A stretch of 64,000 bases of DNA from Paenibacillus sp. LHD-38. Its GTDB lineage: Bacteria; Bacillota; Bacilli; Paenibacillales; Paenibacillaceae. The position numbers were made by a program, and so were the translations under genes. Every line of letters begins with the position of its first letter. Positions within the stretch are counted from its first letter, which is position 1. The notes under the pieces were generated by a model, which saw only the letters and a program-made list of their open reading frames with translations, had not been told where the DNA came from and made no database searches. The stretch covers positions 26,423-90,422 of the forward strand of contig NZ_JAVIFU010000027.1 in NCBI RefSeq assembly GCF_031157315.1. The letters are read 5' to 3'. Below are positions 17,070 through 26,634 of the stretch, one piece after another.

Positions 17070-17191
17070 TGAATACGAGGAAAATTAATGAATGAAGATA
17101 TATGGGAATATGGGCTTATACTTCACCATAAAACGTAAGCTTCCCCGCCTATGGGCGGAGAAACCGTTTACGCTTGTAAGGAGGACTTCTG

Positions 17192-20122
17192 GTGATTAGC
17201 AATTTGCGGCTAACCAATATGGCAAGGAAGATAGTCCCTTTTGTTTTGGCGGTATTCATTGCACTTCTTTCAGTACCTAAGGTACAGGCAGTCGGAAGTC
17301 CGAATCTTGCTTTAACGGAGGATACAGTCAGCTCTGAATCTAACAAGGAATCGTCCTATAATGAACAAAAATATCATGATTATTTATCGCAATACGAAGC
17401 GGCTGCGAGACCAGAACGAGAGATTGTATTGGAAGCAGCAAAATATTCCCGTGTGGAAGGGACTGAATTTAAGAAGCTTGAAGATTTCGAGGGGATGGAC
17501 GGAGACTCTCTTTTAACAGGGGAATCAGGCAAAGTGGAGTGGTCTTTCGATGTGCAAGAAGCGGGATTATACCATTTGTCATTGCTCTATTATCCTATTG
17601 AAGGGAAAAGCTCGGCCATCGAACGGGATTTGAGCATTGATGGAAAACGTCCTTTCAGGGAAGCTGCCTTCTTACAATTTGACCGTATTTGGAACAATCA
17701 GAAGTCTCAGGTTGTAAGAGACAACCAAGGCAACGAACTAAGACCGAAGCAAGTGGAAAAGCCCAGATGGAGCGAAAAGTCGTTTCAAGATTCAGACGGT
17801 TATGAGAACGAGCCATTTTTGTTTTATTTTTCACAGGGCAAACATACAATTACGCTTGAATCCACAAGGGAACCGATGGTCGTTAAACAATTGAAATTAT
17901 TTCAACAGCCTTCGCCTTTATCCTACGATCAAGTGCTTCAACAATATGAAGCGGATGGCATGAAGGCGACGGATGGACAATTGATAACGATTGAAGGGGA
18001 AGCCTCGATCGCGAAATCATCGCCAACCTTATATCCTCTCAGCGAACGTTCAAGTGCTGCTGTAACCCCGTATAGCGCTTCGAAAATAAAAATCAATACC
18101 ATCGGCGGCCTTAATTGGCGTCTTCCGGGTCAATGGATGGAATGGGAAGTCGACGTTCCTGAAACGGGGCTTTACAATATTGCTTTTAAAACACAACAGA
18201 ATTACGTCAGAGGCATTTATTCCACTCGAAGATTGACTATCGACGGCGAAACTCCTTTTAAGGAAATGGAAAAGGTTGCCTTCCGCTATAAAAGCGCTTA
18301 TCGGCTTGATGTGATGGGCGGCGATTCTCCCTATATGTATCGTTTAGAAAAAGGCAAGCATACGCTCCGGCTTGAGGTTAGCCTTGGCGAATTTGCGCCA
18401 TTAATCCGAGAAGTCGAAGGCAGTCTTTATAATCTGAATGAAATGTATCGCAAAATATTGATGATTACGGGAACGAAACCAGATGAATACCGCGATTATC
18501 AAATAGACAAGAAAATTCCTGACTTGCTTAGGGTGTTTAAAGAAGAAAGCGAACGTCTTAAAGGCATTGCCAAACAGCTAGTCACATTATCCGGACAATC
18601 AAGCGACCAAGAAGCCCTTCTCAAAACGATGGCCGTGCAATTGGACGAAATGATTGAGAAGCCAGAGACGGTTCCGAGAAGGCTGACGGCTTACAAAACA
18701 AATACAGGCGGACTTGGCACATGGGTTCAGCAGGCAAGGCAGCAGCCGCTTGAGATCGATTCGATTTATGTAGCATCACCCGGCAAAAAAATGCCGAAGA
18801 AAGGGATGGGATTTGCTTCTAAACTAAAGCATCAGACATCAACTTTCATATCCTCGTTCTTCACCGATTACAACCAAATCGGAAATATTTCTGAAGATGA
18901 CGAGCAGCAATCGATTACGGTTTGGATTGGAAGCGGACGAGATCAAGCCAACACCATGAAGGCCATGATAGATGAAACTTTCACTTCGGTGACGGGCATC
19001 AATGTCAATCTGAAGCTTGTTAATATGGGTACGCTTCTGCCTGCTACGCTGGCGAATCAAGGACCTGATATCGCAATGCAAATCGAAAATGATTTGCCGG
19101 TCAATTTTGCGATGCGCAACGCTTCGGCCGATTTGACTCAGTTTGCCGATTTCGAAGAAGTAAAAGAACGGTTCCGTTCCAGCGCTATCGTACCTTACAG
19201 CTATGATGGCGGAGTTTACGCGTTGCCTGAAACACAAACGTTCAATATGCTCTTTTACCGCAAGGACGTGCTTGACGAGCTGGAATTAGATATCCCCCAA
19301 ACCTGGGATGATGTGTCGAACCTGCTTGCCGTACTTAGTAAAAACCATATGCAATTTGGTTTGCCTGTCGTCGCGCAGGCTGCTGTGCAGGGGCAAAATA
19401 TTCCGCCTAACTCGATGTACACAACGCTGTTGTTTCAAAACGGCGGGGAGCTTTACCGCAACGGCGGCAAAGAATCCGATCTCGATTCGCGGATCGGAAT
19501 CGAAACGTTTAAGCAATGGACCGAATTTTATACGGATTACAAATTAGAGCGTGAGTATGATTTCTCAAATCGCTTCCGTACAGGGCAGATGCCGATTGGG
19601 ATCGCGGATTATACCACGTATAACCAGCTTTCCGTATTCGCTCCCGAAATTCGCGGCATGTGGGGCTTCGCGCCCGTTCCCGGAACGATTCAAGAGGACG
19701 GCTCTATTAATCGCGATGTTCCAAGCGGGGGCAGCGCGGTTGTCATGATGAAAAAAGCCAAAGACAAGGATGCGGCATGGGAGTTCATGAAATGGTGGAC
19801 AAGCGAAACGACGCAAACGGTGTTTGGACGGGAAATGGAAGGTTTAATGGGCGCCGCTGCGCGTTATCCGACAGCGAACATTAAAGCATTAGACAGCTTG
19901 CCATGGCCTGTGGACGACTATGAAAATTTGAAAGCGCAATTTGAATGGGTACAAGGCGTTCCGGAAGTGCCAGGCGGTTATTTTACGGGGCGGCATCTAT
20001 TTAATGCCTTTTATAAGACGGTAGTCGGGCAAGTGGAAGCTCGCGAATCCATTATGGACTATGTCCAATATATGCAGGATGAGATCAGCACGAAACGGAA
20101 AGAGTTCGGGTTACCGCAATAA
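17192..20122 (+). CDS. Large solute-binding protein with N-terminal carbohydrate-binding-like modules
   Basis: The 976-residue product is about twice the usual binding-protein length. The GTG start is preceded by AAGGAGGA. After a signal peptide (VLAVFIALLSVPKVQAVG) come two beta-sandwich modules at roughly residues 75-235 and 265-410. Each has an aromatic-rich 'WSFDVQEAGLYHLSLLYYP' or 'WEVDVPETGLYNIAF' strand and an 'F..GKHTI.LE' strand, resembling galactose-binding-like CBMs. A helical segment follows, then a family-1 solute-binding domain from about residue 570 (TVWIGSGRDQANTMKAMID ... LFYRKDVLDELELDIPQTWDDV). No lipobox is seen, so wall retention may depend on the CBM-like part. It probably captures polysaccharide or long oligomers for the adjacent permeases. 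Confidence 0.85.
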   Translation: MISNLRLTNMARKIVPFVLAVFIALLSVPKVQAVGSPNLALTEDTVSSESNKESSYNEQKYHDYLSQYEAAARPEREIVLEAAKYSRVEGTEFKKLEDFEGMDGDSLLTGESGKVEWSFDVQEAGLYHLSLLYYPIEGKSSAIERDLSIDGKRPFREAAFLQFDRIWNNQKSQVVRDNQGNELRPKQVEKPRWSEKSFQDSDGYENEPFLFYFSQGKHTITLESTREPMVVKQLKLFQQPSPLSYDQVLQQYEADGMKATDGQLITIEGEASIAKSSPTLYPLSERSSAAVTPYSASKIKINTIGGLNWRLPGQWMEWEVDVPETGLYNIAFKTQQNYVRGIYSTRRLTIDGETPFKEMEKVAFRYKSAYRLDVMGGDSPYMYRLEKGKHTLRLEVSLGEFAPLIREVEGSLYNLNEMYRKILMITGTKPDEYRDYQIDKKIPDLLRVFKEESERLKGIAKQLVTLSGQSSDQEALLKTMAVQLDEMIEKPETVPRRLTAYKTNTGGLGTWVQQARQQPLEIDSIYVASPGKKMPKKGMGFASKLKHQTSTFISSFFTDYNQIGNISEDDEQQSITVWIGSGRDQANTMKAMIDETFTSVTGINVNLKLVNMGTLLPATLANQGPDIAMQIENDLPVNFAMRNASADLTQFADFEEVKERFRSSAIVPYSYDGGVYALPETQTFNMLFYRKDVLDELELDIPQTWDDVSNLLAVLSKNHMQFGLPVVAQAAVQGQNIPPNSMYTTLLFQNGGELYRNGGKESDLDSRIGIETFKQWTEFYTDYKLEREYDFSNRFRTGQMPIGIADYTTYNQLSVFAPEIRGMWGFAPVPGTIQEDGSINRDVPSGGSAVVMMKKAKDKDAAWEFMKWWTSETTQTVFGREMEGLMGAAARYPTANIKALDSLPWPVDDYENLKAQFEWVQGVPEVPGGYFTGRHLFNAFYKTVVGQVEARESIMDYVQYMQDEISTKRKEFGLPQ

Positions 20123-20139
20123 TGAGGGGAGGGTCAAGC

Positions 20140-21045
20140 GTGCAAAATTGGTGGAACCTGAAGTTGCGGGAAGTGAAAGCCAATAAGCATTCCTATTTTT
20201 TACTGGCGCCGTACATGGTGTTGTTCGCCGTGTTCACCGTGCTGCCGGTTTTGGTGTCGGTTGTACTTAGCTTTACGTACTTTAATATGCTCGAGTTTCC
20301 AAGATTTGTCGGATGGCAAAATTATACGCGATTATTTCTAGAGGATGACGTGTTTCTCATTGCAGTGAAGAACACGCTGCTGTTCGCCGTCATTACCGGG
20401 CCTATCAGTTATATCGCTTGTTTTGTTTTTGCTTGGATTATTAATGAACTGTCACCGAAGCTCAGAGCGGTCATGACGCTCGTATTTTATGCGCCGTCCA
20501 TTTCCGGAAACGTATATTTCATATGGCTTATGATCTTCTCCGGTGACCGCTATGGCATTGCCAACGGACTTTTGCTCAAGTTTGGCTTTATACTGGAGCC
20601 GCTGCAGTGGTTGAAAACCGAGGATTATATCTTGCCGATCATTATCCTCGTCCAACTGTGGCTCAGCTTAGGAACAGGCTTCCTTGCTTTTATTGCCGGA
20701 CTGCAAACGGTCGATAGAACGCTGTACGAGGCGGGGGCCGTGGACGGCGTTAGAAACCGTTGGCAAGAGCTTTGGTATATCACATTGCCTTCGATGCGTC
20801 CGCAGCTCATGTTCGGAGCCGTCATTCAGATTACGACCGCCTTTGCGGTTGCAGACGTTTCAATAGCTCTCGCAGGTTTTCCAAGCGTGAACTATGCGGC
20901 CGAAACGATTGTTACTCATTTGATCGATTTCGGAACTACCCGTTTCGAAATGGGTTACGCCTCTGCCATTGCTTCTGTCTTATTCATGATTATGGTGGGA
21001 TCGAATCTCATCGTTCAAAAACTTCTACGCAGGGTAGGTGAATGA
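20140..21045 (+). CDS. Sugar ABC transporter permease (first pair, MalF/UgpA type)
   Basis: A permease of about 301 residues with six hydrophobic segments. The cytoplasmic EAA loop reads YEAGAVDGVRNRWQELWYITLPSMRP, the signature contact to the ATPase. The GTG at 20140 is well spaced from GGGGAGGG; an ATG at 20122 that overlaps the preceding stop has no binding site. It pairs with the next gene. No ATPase is encoded in the cluster, so a shared MsmX-type ATPase elsewhere is expected, as is usual for these importers in bacilli. Confidence 0.9.
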   Translation: MQNWWNLKLREVKANKHSYFLLAPYMVLFAVFTVLPVLVSVVLSFTYFNMLEFPRFVGWQNYTRLFLEDDVFLIAVKNTLLFAVITGPISYIACFVFAWIINELSPKLRAVMTLVFYAPSISGNVYFIWLMIFSGDRYGIANGLLLKFGFILEPLQWLKTEDYILPIIILVQLWLSLGTGFLAFIAGLQTVDRTLYEAGAVDGVRNRWQELWYITLPSMRPQLMFGAVIQITTAFAVADVSIALAGFPSVNYAAETIVTHLIDFGTTRFEMGYASAIASVLFMIMVGSNLIVQKLLRRVGE

Positions 21046-21049
21046 GTAC

Positions 21050-21916
21050 ATGAACTTCTCTCTTCGAATCCCGAGAAAACGGGTCAATCGATCGTTTTGG
21101 GGCAGTTTCTCGTTATTCGTTTTACTGACCGCGTTTGGAGCATTCATGATTGTGCCGCTTATCTACGCCATCAACAATGCTTTCAAACCGTTGGATGAAA
21201 TCTTTATGTTCCCTCCAACACTATTTGTCCGCAATCCGACCATGAATAATTTCATTGACTTATTCAGTTTGCTGGGCAACTCATGGGTTCCGTTCTCGCG
21301 ATACATTTTCAATACCGTTTTCATTACGGGCATGGGAATAATCGGGCATGTCCTGCTCGCTTCGGCTGCCGCTTATCCGCTTGCCAAGCATAAGTTTCCG
21401 GGTAAAAACTTTTTGTTCAGCATCGTAGTTCTATCACTGATGTTCACGCCAGCCGTTACCGCTATACCAAACTATATGATTATGTCATGGTTAGGCCTGA
21501 TCGACACGTATTGGGCAGTCATCATTCCGGCATTCGCTTATTCGCTTGGTCTTTATTTAATGAAACAATTCATGGAACAAATTCCCGATGTGCTGCTTGA
21601 AGCGGCAAAAATCGACGGAGCGAGCGAATACCGCATTTTCTGGACCATTGTCATGCCGAATGTAAAACCGGCATGGTTGACGCTTATTATTTTGCTGTTT
21701 CAAATTCTTTGGGGCAGCGACGGCAATGGTTTCATTTACAGCGAGCAGCTTAAATCGCTTCACTTTGCCGCTAACCAGGTTGTAGCAGGGGGCATAGCCC
21801 GCGCGGGTGCCGCAGCAGCGGTAGCGCTTATTCTGATGAGCGTTCCCATTACGCTGTTTGTATTCTCGCAAAGCCGAATCATTGAAACGATGGCTACTTC
21901 TGGAATGAAAGATTAA
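21050..21916 (+). CDS. Carbohydrate ABC transporter permease (first pair, MalG/UgpE type)
   Basis: The 288-residue partner permease starts at 21050 (AGGTG about 10 nt upstream); a GTG at 21038 is an alternative. The EAA loop reads LLEAAKIDGASEYRIFWTIVMPNVKP. Six transmembrane segments are visible, with the conserved PLAKHKFPGKN before the third. It overlaps or abuts the preceding permease gene by a few bases, as expected for a heterodimer. Confidence 0.9.
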   Translation: MNFSLRIPRKRVNRSFWGSFSLFVLLTAFGAFMIVPLIYAINNAFKPLDEIFMFPPTLFVRNPTMNNFIDLFSLLGNSWVPFSRYIFNTVFITGMGIIGHVLLASAAAYPLAKHKFPGKNFLFSIVVLSLMFTPAVTAIPNYMIMSWLGLIDTYWAVIIPAFAYSLGLYLMKQFMEQIPDVLLEAAKIDGASEYRIFWTIVMPNVKPAWLTLIILLFQILWGSDGNGFIYSEQLKSLHFAANQVVAGGIARAGAAAAVALILMSVPITLFVFSQSRIIETMATSGMKD

Positions 21917-21930
21917 AGGGGGAAACGCAC

Positions 21931-23424
21931 ATGTCAGCGAAAAAATGGTTTCTCGTCATCGCGGCGGCTTCCCTATTGTTCATTCATGCAGCGCCTGCAC
22001 CGGCGTCTGCTGCGTCGACGCCATATGAGAGCTACAATTATAACTTTTGGGAAGAAGCCGTTCCGGCTCCTGCGGCATACGTACCTAAACTTTCGATATC
22101 CGGAGCAGATATTGGCATAGGCGACTTTGTCGAGCCAAGCGATATGGTCGTCTCTTCAGGCGGCATGATCTATGTCGTAGACAGCGGTAACGGTCGCATC
22201 GTCAGCTTAAACGACCAGTGGAAGGTTCAACGCTTGATTAACGGGTACGAGAAAGACGGGGAAACGGTAGGTTTTAAAAATCCGTCGGGGCTGTTTGTTG
22301 ACGACGAGGAAAATCTTTATATTGCAGATACGGATAACGGCCGTATTGTCGTGCTTTCGAAGGACGGCGAATGGCTAAGAACCATTGAGCAGCCTACTTC
22401 CGATGTTTTGCCAAAGGATTTTAAATTCATCCCGCTAAAGGTGACGGTGGACCGAGCCAAAAGGATCTATGTCGTAGCCCAAGGCATTTACGAAGGCATT
22501 ATGCAGTTTGATGAAAAAGGTCAATTTATCGGTTATGTCGGTACAAACAAAGTTCAGCACGACTATACGGAAGTGTTGTGGCGCTTGCTTTCGACCAAAG
22601 CCCAGAAGGCCCAAATGGTACTGTTCATTCCAACAGAGTTTTCGAATATTGACATTGATGCCAAAGGGTTTGTATATGCAACTAATATTGATCCGGATTC
22701 CAAGGAACCGGTAAAAAGGCTTAATCCTTCAGGTGAGGACGTGCTGAAGCGGTTTGGCTACTTCGATGTCGTAGGCGATATTCGTTACCGTATTTCCGTC
22801 GGACCGTCGAAGCTAATCGATGTAAAGGTGCTAGGGAACGGTATGTACAGTGTCCTTGACGCGAATCAAGGTAAGGTATTCACCTATAATGACGAGGGCG
22901 ATTTGCTCTATGTATACGGTGGCAAAGGAAACCAGACTGGTACCTTTAAAATTCCGGTAGCTGTCGAGCATTTGGGAGAAAAACAGCTTGTGCTTGACCG
23001 CGGCAAAAGCAACATCGTCGTCTTCGAGCCGACGAAATTTGGCTCCAGCGTAAATGAGGCCGTGAAGCTGCACTACAACGGCGAAGATAAGCAGGCGGTA
23101 CCGTTATGGCAAGAAGTGCTGCGATTAAACAGTAACTATGATATTGCCTATATAGGCATAGGCAAATCTCTGCTAATGGAAAAGAAGAACGGCGAAGCGC
23201 TGAAATACTTCAAGCTCGGCATAGACCGGGAGAGTTATTCTGTTGCGTACAAAAGATATCGCAGGGAAGTTATGAAAGAGCATTTTGGAACATTTCTGAC
23301 GGTACTGATGGTCATAGCAGCAGCATGGCTGGCGTTCAAATTGGTAAACTCGCGCAGAAAAAAGAGGAAGCTTACCATTTCGAACTTCGCTTCGCAAACC
23401 CTTAAGGAGGGCAAAACGCTATGA
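21931..23424 (+). CDS. Membrane-anchored NHL-repeat/TPR protein of sugar ABC clusters
   Basis: A 497-residue protein. A signal peptide (VIAAASLLFIHAAPAPASA) is followed by NHL beta-propeller repeats (GDFVEPSDMVVSSGGMIYVV, then GLFVDDEENLYIADTDNGR), TPR-like helices near residues 385-440 (AVPLWQEVLRLNSNYDIAY) and a single C-terminal transmembrane helix (FLTVLMVIAAAWLAFKLV) with a basic tail. The propeller is thus outside the cell and the short tail inside. It overlaps the YIP1 gene by 4 nt. Such genes recur beside sugar ABC permeases in Paenibacillaceae but have no known biochemical role. A sensing or scaffolding role for the importer or glycan is inference. Confidence 0.8.
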   Translation: MSAKKWFLVIAAASLLFIHAAPAPASAASTPYESYNYNFWEEAVPAPAAYVPKLSISGADIGIGDFVEPSDMVVSSGGMIYVVDSGNGRIVSLNDQWKVQRLINGYEKDGETVGFKNPSGLFVDDEENLYIADTDNGRIVVLSKDGEWLRTIEQPTSDVLPKDFKFIPLKVTVDRAKRIYVVAQGIYEGIMQFDEKGQFIGYVGTNKVQHDYTEVLWRLLSTKAQKAQMVLFIPTEFSNIDIDAKGFVYATNIDPDSKEPVKRLNPSGEDVLKRFGYFDVVGDIRYRISVGPSKLIDVKVLGNGMYSVLDANQGKVFTYNDEGDLLYVYGGKGNQTGTFKIPVAVEHLGEKQLVLDRGKSNIVVFEPTKFGSSVNEAVKLHYNGEDKQAVPLWQEVLRLNSNYDIAYIGIGKSLLMEKKNGEALKYFKLGIDRESYSVAYKRYRREVMKEHFGTFLTVLMVIAAAWLAFKLVNSRRKKRKLTISNFASQTLKEGKTL

Positions 23425-24041
23425 AGCAGGATTTCATCAAGTTTCCGCTGCACGTCATCGTACATCCGTTCGACGGCTTCTGGGATATGAAGTATGACAG
23501 CAAAGGAAAAGTAAAGGTTGCCTTGACTTTTTTGCTGCTGGTCATCATTGCCGTTATTTTGAGAAATCAGTTTGCCGGGTTTCTCGTCAACTATAATGAT
23601 CCGCGTTATTTGAATAGCTTGACGCAGCTGGTGACGATCGTATTTCCTTTCTTTCTGTGGTGTTTATCCAACTGGGCAATTACCACATTGATGGATGGGG
23701 AAGGAAAGTTTAAGGAAATCGTGATGGCAACAGGCTATGCGCTAGTTCCACTAGTGATCATCTACGTGCCTATGACGATTGCCAGCCGGTTTATGGTTAA
23801 GGAAGAAACGGCTTTTTATTATTTGATGATGACGATATCAACCATATGGTTTTTAGCGCTGCTGTTTGTGGGGACGATGACCGTGCATCAGTATTCCGCG
23901 TTAAAAACGATGATAACGATGGCGCTGACGGTCATTGTCATGGGAATCATCGTATTTCTAGGAACGCTGGTGTTAAGTATGCTCCAGCAAATGGCGGATT
24001 TTTTCATTAACATTTACCGAGAACTCATTTTCCGTACGTAA
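23421..24041 (+). CDS. YIP1-family integral membrane protein
   Basis: A 206-residue protein with about five hydrophobic segments (VALTFLLLVIIAVIL ... TIVFPFFLWCLSNWAITTLMDG ... LVPLVIIYVPMTIA ... ALLFVGTMTVHQYS). W-A-I-T-T-L-M-D-G-E-G and G-Y-A-L-V-P are typical of bacterial YIP1 domains. It is translationally coupled (ATGA) to the NHL gene and 13 nt ahead of the DUF5696 gene, so the three proteins probably act together at the membrane next to the permeases. The function is unknown. Confidence 0.8.
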   Translation: MKQDFIKFPLHVIVHPFDGFWDMKYDSKGKVKVALTFLLLVIIAVILRNQFAGFLVNYNDPRYLNSLTQLVTIVFPFFLWCLSNWAITTLMDGEGKFKEIVMATGYALVPLVIIYVPMTIASRFMVKEETAFYYLMMTISTIWFLALLFVGTMTVHQYSALKTMITMALTVIVMGIIVFLGTLVLSMLQQMADFFINIYRELIFRT

Positions 24042-24054
24042 AGGAGGCCGCCCC

Positions 24055-26634
24055 GTGAAAAATCGTAAAATGCTGGTTGCGGTGCTGGCCTGTACCGCAG
24101 CCATTTGTATTGCCGTCTGCTCCGCAATATGGTTTACGAGTCGTGGAGTTAAAGCCATTGAAGCAGCCACTTATATGAAAATGACAACCGAATTAGAGAC
24201 AGGAAGCGCGATAAAGGCATTGCCGGATTCATCACAAGGCTTACCGGGAATGAAGCTTGTGGCAGACAACTCTGAATTATCGTTGTATTTTAACGCTGAA
24301 ACGACGGAGGTGGCTGTAAGGGATAAGCAGCAAGGCCAGGTTTGGTATAGCAATCCGCCTAATCGGAGTGCGGATACTGTCGCTTCAGGCTTTGAGAAGG
24401 AGATATTATCATCGCAATTGACGGTTTTATTCCGTGATGCCGTCGGCACATTGGATACCTTCACCAACTTCTCGCAAAGCATCGGCAATAAGCAGTTTAC
24501 GGCCGAAAGCATTGAGAACGGGATTCGCATTACGTATACAATTGGCGATACTTCAATCGGCGTAGATGCTTTGCCGAAATATATAAGCAAAACCAGAATG
24601 GAAGAGAAGGTGCTCTCCAAGCTTGATAAAACTACGGCCAAATATGTCGGGCTTCGCTATTATCCGAAAGAGGATAATCCGGAAATATTAGAGCGCTTGG
24701 ACGCGCAGGTCTCCAAGCAGCTCGTTCTGAACAAAATGACGGCTGCTTTTGCGAAGGCGGGCTATACCGAGGAAGATCTAGCTTTTGACAATGAGGAAAA
24801 TGGCGGCGCAAGCGCAGGCGTATCGTCCAAGCCGAATTTCGTTATTCCTTTAGAATACCGAATTGACGGCGGCTCGCTGGTTGCATCCGTTCCGGTCAAT
24901 CAAGTCAAAGAAAGCGGAGAATATCAAATTCGCAGCATAGAACTGCTTAACTTTTTTGGAGCTGCGGATAAAGAGAATGAAGGCTACATGTTCGTGCCGG
25001 ACGGGACGGGCAGTCTGATCCATTTAAACAACGGCAAAGTGAAGGAAGAGCAATACGTGCAGAAGGTGTATGGCTTTGATCCGAACGATAACAGCTTCAG
25101 GCGGGGCCAAGTGAGCGAGAGCGCCCGAATGCCTGTATTCGGAATGAAGGCAGGCAGCGCGGCATGGTTTGCCGTTATTGAGGAAGGCGATGCGGTCGCC
25201 AGCATATCGGCTGATATCAGCGGCAAAAAAAATTCCTACAATTATATTCACAGCAGCTACGCGCTGCGCGGTGAAGACGAGCTGGAACTTTATACGGGTT
25301 CTACCATCCAAGAGATCCAGCTGCTGAATGAAGAGATTTATAAAGGCGATATTCAAATCCGCTATAGCTTTCTCTCGGGCGACAAGGCGAGCTATTCGGG
25401 AATGGCAGAGCTTTACCGTGACAGACTCGTAGAGGAGGATAAGCTTCAGCCTATAAAGGAAGATCAAAAACTTCCTTTCTATCTGGATATTCTAGGAACC
25501 GTCGACAAAAGAAAATCCTTTCTTGGCGTGCCTTACAGCTCCGTCATTTCAATGACCTCCTTTGAGCAAGCCTCGCAAATGGCTGAGCAATTGAAATCAG
25601 ACGGAATCGAACGGCTGATGATGCGGTATACGGGCTGGTTCGGCAACGGCGTCAATCATCAAACGCCTGTTAGGCTGAAAGTAGACCGCGAGCTTGGGAA
25701 CAAATCGGATTTTATCGATTTATCCAACCAGCTGGAACAGTCGGGCGGGATGTTGTTCCCGGATGTCGCATTCCAACAAATTTATCATGACGACGGCGGG
25801 TTTGCGCCTTCCTCCGACGCTTCAAGGTTCGTTACGCGCGAAGAAGCGGAGCTATATCCATACAATAGGGCGCTGAGTCGAATGGACAGGATGCTAGGCT
25901 CCTACTATTTGTTATCGCCGGCAAAGCTTCCTTATTACGTGGATACTTTTATGAATAAGTATGAATCGCTTGGCATGCAAGGATTAGCGCTTCGCGACCT
26001 CGGCGGCCTGCTAAGCTCGGATTATCGCTCAAGCAGAGTGATTCAACGCGAAACGGCCAAAAAAATTGTTCAGGATCAGCTTGGAAACATCGAAGAGCGT
26101 GTCGACCAGACGATGCTTTCCGGAGGCAATGCTTATGCTTGGCCATTCGCAGATCATCTGATTAATGTGCCGACGGCATCGAGCGGTTTCGTCATTACGG
26201 ATGAGGAAGTTCCTTTTTATCAGATGGTCATTCACGGTTATTTGGATTATTCCGGCGGCGCGGTTAACCTGGATGACGAACAGGATTTGCAGCGTCAGCT
26301 GCTTCGGTCTATCGAGCTTGGCTCGGCACCGCATTTTGCATGGAGCTATGAATCGTCTTCGAAATTGAAATTCACTCATTTTGACGCGTTGTTCTCTACC
26401 TATTACAAAGACTGGTACGAGCAAGCGGTGTCGATGTACAAGGAAGTGAGTGGAGTCCTCTCCGGGGTAGAAGCCGAACAAATGGTGAACCATATCCGCC
26501 ATCAAGAAGGCGTAGTTGAGGTGCAATACAGCAATGGGCAATCGATTATCATTAATTACACCGACAAAAAAGTCAACGTTAATGGCAATACGATCGAAGC
26601 TCAAAACTATTGGGTAGGGGGTGAGCGTTCATGA
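24055..26634 (+). CDS. DUF5696 protein, membrane-anchored and extracytoplasmic
   Basis: An 859-residue protein. The GTG start has AAAGGAGG upstream. An N-terminal transmembrane or signal helix (VAVLACTAAICIAVCSAIWF) is followed by a large extracytoplasmic part. The first half is beta-rich (LSLYFNAETTEVAVRDKQQG, GYMFVPDGTGSLIHLNNGK). The second half (from about residue 480) alternates like a TIM barrel (LPFYLDILG ... RLMMRYTGWFGNG ... LFPDVAFQQIYHDDGG ... LALRDLGGLLSSDY), so a glycosidase-like fold is possible. Acidic residues in DVAFQQIYHDD and LRDLGG could be catalytic, but this is inference. It overlaps the next permease gene by 4 nt. Confidence 0.78.
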   Translation: MKNRKMLVAVLACTAAICIAVCSAIWFTSRGVKAIEAATYMKMTTELETGSAIKALPDSSQGLPGMKLVADNSELSLYFNAETTEVAVRDKQQGQVWYSNPPNRSADTVASGFEKEILSSQLTVLFRDAVGTLDTFTNFSQSIGNKQFTAESIENGIRITYTIGDTSIGVDALPKYISKTRMEEKVLSKLDKTTAKYVGLRYYPKEDNPEILERLDAQVSKQLVLNKMTAAFAKAGYTEEDLAFDNEENGGASAGVSSKPNFVIPLEYRIDGGSLVASVPVNQVKESGEYQIRSIELLNFFGAADKENEGYMFVPDGTGSLIHLNNGKVKEEQYVQKVYGFDPNDNSFRRGQVSESARMPVFGMKAGSAAWFAVIEEGDAVASISADISGKKNSYNYIHSSYALRGEDELELYTGSTIQEIQLLNEEIYKGDIQIRYSFLSGDKASYSGMAELYRDRLVEEDKLQPIKEDQKLPFYLDILGTVDKRKSFLGVPYSSVISMTSFEQASQMAEQLKSDGIERLMMRYTGWFGNGVNHQTPVRLKVDRELGNKSDFIDLSNQLEQSGGMLFPDVAFQQIYHDDGGFAPSSDASRFVTREEAELYPYNRALSRMDRMLGSYYLLSPAKLPYYVDTFMNKYESLGMQGLALRDLGGLLSSDYRSSRVIQRETAKKIVQDQLGNIEERVDQTMLSGGNAYAWPFADHLINVPTASSGFVITDEEVPFYQMVIHGYLDYSGGAVNLDDEQDLQRQLLRSIELGSAPHFAWSYESSSKLKFTHFDALFSTYYKDWYEQAVSMYKEVSGVLSGVEAEQMVNHIRHQEGVVEVQYSNGQSIIINYTDKKVNVNGNTIEAQNYWVGGERS

